64,000 bases of DNA, from NCBI GenBank assembly GCA_035771165.1, contig JAWNZC010000408.1:1550001-1614000 (forward strand), in the 5' to 3' direction. Below are positions 57,740 through 64,000 of the stretch, piece by piece; the first letter of the stretch is position 1; each line of letters begins with the position of its first letter. A model generated the notes under the pieces. The model saw only the letters and a list, made by a program, of their open reading frames with translations, was not told where the DNA came from and made no database searches. Source of the stretch: Paragorgia papillata (Eukaryota; Cnidaria; Anthozoa; Scleralcyonacea; Coralliidae). The position numbers and the translations under genes were made by a program.

Positions 57740-57923
57740 CCTATATGCCTTTGCAACTGCCTGGTCATTCGACATCCCATGGCCAGTCCGTGACAGATGC
57801 TGCAGAGAACCCAAACGCACTACCATCGACGACCCTCATGATGGAAAATCTTGGCCAAGGCAACAACTCCTTTCATCCATGCAGTGTCTGGTCTTTCGAC
57901 AACAGCCTATCCGCGTCCTCAAG
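57740..57923 (+). CDS. Possible internal exon of unknown protein
   Basis: A pyrimidine-rich tract ends in TCTACTCAG and is followed by an open frame of about 61 codons ending at TCAAG|GTAGGC. The product is rich in S, N, P and G (MPLQLPGHSTSHGQS..., ...NNSFHPCSVW). The surrounding 57370-58060 is less A+T-rich than its neighbours, and another open plus-strand frame (about 57397-57604, ending SSTPAIRLPSLMTW) lies just upstream in a different frame. This could be a diverged cellular gene or a decayed retroelement gag region. Function unknown. Confidence 0.25.
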
Positions 57924-58091
57924 GTAGGCCCGTTCCTTCGTTCATTAACAATTTTTCCACTCCTGTTGTTGCATGTATCGCGCTCTGCGTCTGAGTCAAT
58001 TGCAAGCCCAGCTAGTTTTCCAGGCACCCAGCACAACATCGGGAGGTGACTTGCATGGCTTCGTCTAGACGGGACAGGTCTCCCGAACTTA

Positions 58092-58408
58092 GGGGCTGTT
58101 TATATGAGGCGAGCCAGCCCGGTATAAAGCGAGATAATTTCTGGCTCGCGTTTATATGAACGAATTTCATCCCGCCTGGCGTCGGCATCCCTTTGAAAAA
58201 TCATCCCGGTAAGCGGGCCAGCCCGGTTAGCGATTGTTTACATGGGAAAATTTTCCGAGATCTCGCTAACCGGGCTAGCCCACTTGGCCATATAAACGCA
58301 GAGGAATATTTAACAGGAAAATAACTACACAGTGAGATCTCGCTTACGGCTTACCGGGCTATTCCGCTTACCGGGCTGGCTCGCCTCTCATATAAACAGG
58401 CAAACAGC
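58092..58408. mobile_element. PIF/Harbinger-like MITE, GAGCCAGCCCGG arms
   Basis: Tips GGGGCTGTTTATATGAGGCG and CGCCTCTCATATAAACAG...; TTA at 58089-58091 and 58409-58411. It shares its first 10 bases with 55814-56252 but not its arms. 58783-59320 beyond it has nothing recognised. Confidence 0.75.
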
Positions 58409-58689
58409 TTAAGCGCAAGAAACGTTATTAAACTATACTTGAACCACATGCTCTGTATTAGCCTTAGCATTACACCTTTTACGTTAGTTATATTATATGG
58501 ATCTATCGGTTTTACCTGGACAGTTCATAAGCATATCCTTGCAATGCTTTGCCGTTTTGTCGTTCTTCTAGTTAGTGGCATGCATGCTACATTCCTTGTT
58601 CATTATTAGTACGATGACATGCATGTCCAGATTAAACAAAACAAATAAAAGATAGTTGACTCGTCTGAATTTTCTTTTTTCTTCTTAGG

Positions 58690-58782
58690 TTATTCGCTCA
58701 TCGGTTGCGGCTATTCTCCTTCGTTATCACGTGATATTCTTGTTGCCTCTCGTTATCATACTGCCTTTCCATGCATGTTAAT
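58690..58782 (+). CDS. Possible 3' exon encoding a hydrophobic helix
   Basis: A very strong acceptor (a run of T and C ending TTCTTCTTAG at 58680-58689) is followed by an open frame of about 30 codons ending in a TAA. It encodes a basic segment and a hydrophobic one (HVIFLLPLVIILPFHAC). It may be the last exon of a membrane protein, but the phase does not join simply to the candidate exon at 57740-57923. Low confidence. Confidence 0.15.
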
Positions 58783-59320
58783 TGTTCGCTATGGATGGTT
58801 ATTGTCTCGAGATATTCGTACGATAAATCGAATTGCTGCTTTGCCCCGACCTGGTAAACAACTCCTTTTTTGGGAGAAGCCATGTTTTACAACGTCACAG
58901 CAAACGTCCGCCAGACCCAGACAGCAATGCGACAGAGCGTGCGTAATTAAATTCTGCTGACTAGCTTAGTCTGATTGATTGTATTCCCACTCAGCACCCC
59001 GACCGTCAAACGGTCAACTATGTTTTAACAGGAATTACAAATGGTTTTGACTTAGGATTTGACCAGCATCTGCCGTTAGAGTCAGCATATTTACAGTGAA
59101 CGAAGTAACAATCGGAAGCGTTTCTGGCCCCTACGATAAACGCGGCCTCTTCCAAACCTCCACATAGTAGTTTTGGGGTCATTCCGAAGTCCGGTCAGCC
59201 TGGAAAATGGCGCCTCATGAACGATGGTATAGATGGTATTGATTCCATGGCAATCTGCCACGGCATCTCCTTCTTCAAGCATGTGATGTTGTTACTCATT
59301 CATCACTGGTGTTCGAAGGA

Positions 59321-59640
59321 CCAGTGGCGGCGGAACATGTTTGAAAGTAGAGGCTGGGGGCAAAACCACCGGTTAAAGGGGCGTGGTCGTTGGCCTGGCC
59401 CGGGGTAAATGTGTCGTGTTTACACTGGCACAGGCCTGGCCAAGGCCAAAGCATAGGCCAACAAAAGAAGCAAGCCCAGATATTCTGGCCATGCCTGGCC
59501 TAGGCCAGCCCAGGACGTGTTTCCACTACCAGAAAGTAGGCCAAAGTTAGGCCAAGGTCAGGACAAGGCTTGCAATGCAAACACGGCTACAGGTCAAGGC
59601 ATTCAAATTTTGGGGTTCTAAAATGGTCTTTCCTGCATTT
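59321..59640. repeat. GGCCTGGCCAAGGCC-rich repeat
   Basis: Starts CAGTGGCGGCGGAAC, like a hAT end, without a matching right end. Contains at least ten GGCC-centred palindromic units (GGCCTGGCC, AGGCCAAAG). Confidence 0.5.
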
Positions 59641-59879
59641 TAAGAGCACTTTTGAACAGAATCTAAAAACTTTCTTGTGTTTGGAAAGTCAAAAACGATA
59701 AGAAGCAATCGTCAAATTCAATTAAAAGTTTCCTCATGTAGGTTCTCGTTTAAATAACATCATCTTGTTGCCATGTCTAATGTCTATGTGTGCTTATTTG
59801 ATTTGTTTGCATCTTTTATGAAAAATTGGTATTTTAAAACTGCAGCTATCAAGATTATTTGAAAAACAACTCGCACTAG

Positions 59880-60564
59880 AATCATCGCTCCGCCCCACTT
59901 CTCGGCAGCATCATCGAATTCATCGCTATCATCATATCTCTTTAGTGAGTCAGACTCAGACGAACGATTAGCTGGCAGTTCACAACTAGTTCGTGGCCGT
60001 TTTGGAGCCTGTTCGACAAGAAATGAGGTGATCGTACCAGTGGCGTGGTGGTTAAGTTTCAGGCTGGGGCAGTGGGGTGGCCAGATTAACTTTGGCGCCA
60101 CCCCCCCCGTCGAAAAAGAAAAAGAAAAAAGACATTACTGTATTTGCTAAATGATCACAATTTTTGTTTTAAAATTACTCAAGTAGCAATATATAATATT
60201 ACAACAAACAACGGGTTCTCTCAAAGGCAACGGCAATGCAATCGCCCAGGTAGCGCCAAACCTCTAGGGGGTCCGGGGGCATGTCCCCCGGAAAATTTTG
60301 AAATCTAGAGTCTCTGATATGCCATTTCCTGCATTTTGGAGTGAGATTTTACAGAATTCTCAAGATTATAAAACTTCATAGAAAACACAAAAGATTACAG
60401 ATTTCAGATCTTCATACCCCCATTGAAGACCTAGCTATACAAAGAAATAGGTTTATTTTGTTAAGTTTTGGCGCCCTTGCTAGTTTTGGCGCCCTTGCAA
60501 CCCCAGCTGGGGGGGCTTGCCCCCCCCTGCCACCACGCCACTGGATCGTACTCTGCTTCGCCAT
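59880..60564 (-). pseudogene. Transposase-like first exon interrupted by a hAT MITE
   Basis: On the minus strand an ATG at 60564 opens MAKQSTI. The frame is broken by the element at 60038-60543 (plus one 8-bp target copy) and resumes exactly in frame at 60029 with TSFLVEQAPKRPRTS, continuing through an acidic DDSDEFDD stretch to WGGAMIL near 59880, where a GT follows. An N-terminus of the type MxKQxTLxSF plus a basic RPR run is common in domesticated or active hAT/ZMYM-like transposase proteins; that is family knowledge and the match here is short. Downstream exons were not found. The clean in-frame join when the insertion is ignored is strong evidence that this was once coding. Confidence 0.45.
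60038..60543. mobile_element. hAT-type MITE with 8-bp TSD GATCGTAC
   Basis: Terminal inverted repeats CAGTGGCGTGGTGG and CCACCACGCCACTG, flanked by a perfect 8-bp duplication at 60030-60037 and 60544-60551. CAGTGGCG-type ends with 8-bp duplications are characteristic of the hAT superfamily. The 506-bp interior carries the GGGGGTC-CGGGGG repeat also seen at 20 kb, 42.4 kb and 45.4 kb and has no long ORF of its own. It splits the exon at 59880-60564. Confidence 0.85.
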
Positions 60565-61117
60565 GTTAATATATATAAATAATATATATGTTATTTCATA
60601 TTTCTTGTTCCCAGGAACCCCTGTTGTTCATCATAGAAAATCATGAAAATTAAATGGCATTAAATGAGGTTGATAGGACAGTTTCAATATTTATCTGATT
60701 CTAATAGATCGTTTAAATCACATTTGAAACTATTTGATACATTTTCACCTTTGAATAGATTACATTACATTTTATTTCCGATCATGACTGGATTCTTAGA
60801 AAGCCGTTGCGTGCTTGTCTTGTGACTTGAGAAAAACACTGGAAAAACCAATTAATTGCAACACGTCAACACTTGTGTGAACTGACCTATGACTTGTAAA
60901 CATGAATTTTGTCTATTTGACCAATCAAGCTTCTCAGATGAAATTACCTAATTATCTCTTCCGGGAATTCCACATGCACAGAAACTGAAAGTCACAGAAA
61001 AAAAAATTCCCCACAGAAACTGCAAGTCAGCAGTACTTGTGAGCCTTGCCCCTTTTATTCAAAACATGTTTAATACGCGGCTGCGAGTGACACACACAAT
61101 CTTAATACTCGTTTAAT
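60565..61117. promoter_or_regulatory. Upstream region of the 7TM gene
   Basis: A+T-rich. 60660-60780 looks like a worn LINE tail. No clear core promoter motif; the ATG at 61118 lies about 65 bases after a CCCCTTTTATTC stretch. Confidence 0.25.
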
Positions 61118-62560
61118 ATGGATGGCGAACGCATCGTTTTGGTTGAGACCTACGGAAAGCGTCAAACAGAAAGTAAGAAGAGAACGTTTGATGGAGAAAG
61201 AAATCTCTCGATCGATTGCTACGAGCTTCGCCACCTACGGCGGTATTTGATTGTTGTCGGGCAATGGTACCCTGAAGAATGGAGCTCGACGAAGAAAAAC
61301 ATTTACCACATTTGGCAGGTATTCGTAACGTTCGGCGTTTGGGCTCATTTCGTGTACTCCTTCGGATGTTTTGGCGGCCAGACGATAGAGCAACAATACC
61401 TAAGATGGTTCCCAATCAGCGCCATCGAAGGTATCGTCTGGGAATCTCGCTGGGTGATCTCCCACCATTTAGGCCTCTACTATTTCTGTCGCCAGCGTCA
61501 TTTGGAAAGATTTCTGGAGGAATCCTCCTTGAACCAAGCGTTGTGGAAGCAGACCTCGCGATACCTGAAACGCATCTGTCTGGCTGTCATTGTTTTGGTT
61601 TTTATAGTTCCGGTTTCGCTACGGCCGGCAGAACTATCTTATTCTGTCCAGCCTGGCGACATGTGGAAGATCCTTTTTAATACCGTTGTGCTTGCTCTCG
61701 ACCGCCTCATCACCGCCCCGATTTTCTTGGTGTTCGTTCTGGTCGCGTATGTGCTCGTACGAGTCGTGAAAGGATACGGCGAACGCATCAAAGCTTGGCC
61801 GAAGAACTACAAAGACGTCGAAGGTTCTGGAATAAGATCGGCTAAGTTACATTTCCAGAAGAACAAGTACCTCATACATTCCGTGGAACGTGCCTTTCAG
61901 TTGTATCTCTCTGTCCATTTCTTCTCGCTGCTAATAACAGCTTTTCTCGGCGTTTTTGCGTGTGCTGAGCAACTGCAAGCCAAAGTGACAAATAATCACA
62001 GCTACTACAGTGCCTCAAGCCCGAGATATTACAAGCGAATAGCGATACAACCCATGATAATACGTCCGGCTATTGTTAAAATGGTTCGTGTACAGTCGAA
62101 AAACTCCAATTTAGTTCCTAATTTGCCTTTCCAAGAACTGAACCGTAAACAAACAGTGAACGCGACATTGAAGAGAGAAATAATCGTGAAGACCTACACC
62201 GAAGCAAGCGAAGAGAAAATCCTTGTTGAAGTTGGAATTGAAGCGGTGTTGAAGATCCTGGAATCAATTGTGCTTTACATGATCCCGCTGACACTGATGC
62301 TGCGACTGCAAACGAAACTTCGGTTGATTCGTGAGGCAATTAAAGATTCGGACTGCTTTGAACAAGAAGAGAACGGTTACTTGTTCCAAGACAAAGCCAC
62401 TATCGACGATATGCAAGATTTCGTAAGTGAGTGCACCGGCATCACTATATTTGGTTATAAGATGCCACTGTTTAGGGCATTTCTTCTATCTGTCGTCGCA
62501 CCGTTTCTCACCGCTTTAACAACTTTCCTGTTCACATCTATTCACGTGAAACAGAGATAG
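61118..62560 (+). CDS. 7TM protein, candidate gustatory/odorant receptor-like (GRL)
   Basis: Intronless ORF of 480 residues from a good ATG. Seven hydrophobic segments can be placed at about 63-85, 97-125, 151-168, 186-217, 258-283, 372-397 and 450-475. With a cytosolic N-terminus (insect-chemoreceptor topology) the long 285-370 loop is extracellular, which fits the two N-glycosylation sequons there (N293-H-S, N348-A-T). The N-terminal LRRYLIVVGQWYPEEWSS recalls the GlWPP-type start of insect odorant receptors. The last helix (GITIFGYKMPLFRAF...FLTALTTFLF) recalls the conserved TM7 region of gustatory receptors, where a TY.....QF signature is usual; here the exact signature is not kept. Cnidarians and placozoans have such Gr-like proteins, used in development as well as chemosensing. 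The assignment is by eye; a lineage-specific multi-span family is the alternative. That it is a real gene is much surer than its function. Confidence 0.6.
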   Translation: MDGERIVLVETYGKRQTESKKRTFDGERNLSIDCYELRHLRRYLIVVGQWYPEEWSSTKKNIYHIWQVFVTFGVWAHFVYSFGCFGGQTIEQQYLRWFPISAIEGIVWESRWVISHHLGLYYFCRQRHLERFLEESSLNQALWKQTSRYLKRICLAVIVLVFIVPVSLRPAELSYSVQPGDMWKILFNTVVLALDRLITAPIFLVFVLVAYVLVRVVKGYGERIKAWPKNYKDVEGSGIRSAKLHFQKNKYLIHSVERAFQLYLSVHFFSLLITAFLGVFACAEQLQAKVTNNHSYYSASSPRYYKRIAIQPMIIRPAIVKMVRVQSKNSNLVPNLPFQELNRKQTVNATLKREIIVKTYTEASEEKILVEVGIEAVLKILESIVLYMIPLTLMLRLQTKLRLIREAIKDSDCFEQEENGYLFQDKATIDDMQDFVSECTGITIFGYKMPLFRAFLLSVVAPFLTALTTFLFTSIHVKQR

Positions 62561-62965
62561 ACCAGTCACAATTCAATTCAAATTTATTTGCACAAATATA
62601 CAGATTAGTCATAAAAAAATTAAAAAATACAAGCATAATTACAGTGAAATTAGGAAAAGTCAAGATAAACTATAGAGAAATATATAACGTGCTGGGACGA
62701 CCAAAGTATAGCTATAATGCTTTCGAGTTGGCCTCCCGTATAAGAAGTTGTAAATATATAAATGTTGCAAATCAGTATTGACAAGATAGACATTGTGCTT
62801 AGACAAAGTTTCACTCATAATTTGTGATTCAACAGATTGATTCTGATTTAATAATATCATATAGTTGATAGCATGTAAATATTTATCTGTAATTTGGCCC
62901 ATTATAGTACAGTAAATACCCACATATAAGAACCTAGTGATTAAGAACCTGTGTAGGCTAACATT

Positions 62966-63260
62966 TTGGAGTATATGAAGTATATACAGTCAGTCTCACT
63001 CAATATGTTATTTAGTTATTACAAGAAATTTGTCATGTGTAACACGTATATACATAAATTTAAGATATTACTCTTAACTTTCAAGTGTTTGCATAATTTA
63101 GGGCCGATATACCTATGTCAAACCTACTACTGTAGATATAGTCTTCACTCTTAATAAATATATAGTTTATCCCTGGTACTAGCGAATGCCAAATGTAAAG
63201 TGACACTAGGAGATAGAGCATTTCAGTCTGCTGCTCCTAAACTATGTTAATGGAACAAGC
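62966..63260 (+). pseudogene. LINE reverse transcriptase fragment
   Basis: IHKFKILLLTFKCLHNLGPIYLC matches the FKILLLTYKALHGLAPSYL-type segment downstream of the RT core in CR1/L2-like LINEs. After stops and a frame change, GDRAFQSAAPKL gives the next conserved block. 62561-62965 is A+T-rich 3' flank of the 7TM gene. Confidence 0.65.
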
Positions 63261-63591
63261 AAAGACTTAGGACAAATATTTTTACATTAGCATTAATCCC
63301 CGAGCCCGGGCGTAGGACCGAAGGCCCGGAGCCCGGTGAGGGTGCTAATCTCGACACGCGTGGATTCCATTTTACACGTGTGTAGAAAAACCGAAGACGT
63401 AATTTGGGAAATAGTATATATATTTAAAATACTCATTAATAATTCATGAAGAAAACACAACGTGAAGGAGGTTGTATATCTGATACAAACCACGCGTGGT
63501 TATAGTGCATGGTTGTATATCAGGTCTATCTCAGCTCTAAAACATTGAAATTGTGCTTTTTCTGAATTAATCTGAACAAATATTATTATAA

Positions 63592-64000
63592 GTAATAACA
63601 TGACTTGAGGGAAATTAGCGATTATAATTTCCCCGCCGCCGAGGGAAGGTTTGTGAAAGTCCGAGGGCCGCAGGCCCGAGGTGTTTTACAATTCTTCCCG
63701 AGGCAAAGGGGAAATTTAATCGCTAATTTTCCGAAAAGTCATGTTATTAGTTTGTAATATTATGATCGCCGAGGAAAACTTTGAGAATCTTACCGACAGG
63801 AAATTTACACGGTTGATCAGAGAAGTTGCATCTAATTTTCCCGTGCATGTTGATGAGGGAAAATATATGCAAGCGGGAAATTTAGAAGACGACAAAAGAT
63901 TTCTTTGTCTTCTAATTTTCCCTCATCAACATGCACGGGAAAATTAGAAGACAAAGGATAAATTTCCCTCTTGCATGAGCAATGAGGGAAATACGAGGTT
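63592..64000 (+). mobile_element. Recently mobile foldback element (63-kb copy, cut by window end)
   Basis: ATAACATGACTTGAGGG start, hairpin with GGGAAATTAGCGATTA / CGCTAATTTTCC and CCCGAGG inner arms, then a 68-codon open frame (63741-63947) and a second hairpin CCCGTGCATGTTGATGAGGG. Nearly identical to 18530-18005. The frame is shared between copies because the element is young, and I do not treat it as a gene. 63261-63591 in front contains a CCGGGC-rich inverted pair only. Confidence 0.7.

Noticed and set aside
63741..63947. 68-codon ORF conserved with 18176-18382
   Set aside because: The whole surrounding element is conserved, including non-coding hairpins, and the frame runs into a palindrome; conservation reflects recent duplication, not coding constraint.

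Overview
The window looks like animal nuclear DNA: A+T-rich by eye, with introns bounded by GT/AG, three identifiable metazoan protein genes and a very high load of transposon debris. The gene families (a NIM1-type kinase, an MGAT4-type glycosyltransferase, an insect-chemoreceptor-like 7TM protein), the CR1/L2-like LINE ends and the many short foldback elements suggest a non-vertebrate marine animal, most likely an anthozoan cnidarian (coral or sea anemone). That assignment is inference. No bacterial-style operon, CRISPR array or rRNA gene was seen.

Genes. (1) Plus strand, 24932-31109: a three-exon gene for a type II membrane glycosyltransferase of the MGAT4 (GnT-IV) family. The exon phases agree and sum to 453 codons plus a stop. 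(2) Minus strand, 40609-33483: a three-exon NIM1-like (NIM1K) AMPK-related kinase with a 5.8-kb intron. It shows a one-base frame discrepancy at the exon 2/3 junction and ends in a CaaX-like tetrapeptide. (3) Plus strand, 61118-62560: an intronless 480-residue multi-span membrane protein that resembles gustatory/odorant receptor-like (GRL) proteins. Weaker exon candidates lie at 11371-11658, 57740-57923 and 58690-58782. A transposase-like first exon at 60564-59880 (minus) is split by a hAT-type MITE.

Mobile DNA fills most of the rest. 1-9.4 kb is a mosaic of foldback elements: two inverted copies of a TA-flanked element, one carrying a LINE insertion with a 13-bp target duplication, and a MULE-like foldback with arms of about 300 bp. 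9.4-24.9 kb has tandem repeats, a complete solo LTR (ATACC duplications), a recently mobile foldback family (18 kb; sister copy at 63.6 kb) and other inverted repeats. The 4-kb intron 2 of the glycosyltransferase gene is built of at least five foldbacks, and a compound pentanucleotide satellite abuts its stop codon. The NIM1K intron holds nested MITEs at 35.1-36.4 kb. 42.4-45.3 kb has a hAT MITE, a tRNA-derived Pol III promoter and three TIR elements. 48.9-55.3 kb holds TTAA-flanked palindromic elements, including a set nested three deep. 50.3-51.0 kb is a 17-bp minisatellite. 55.8-60.5 kb has PIF/Harbinger-like (TTA) and hAT-like (8-bp TSD) MITEs.

The three genes have no evident functional link. 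The striking feature is the density and nesting of short non-autonomous DNA elements, many with readable target-site duplications, from which a relative insertion order can be derived.
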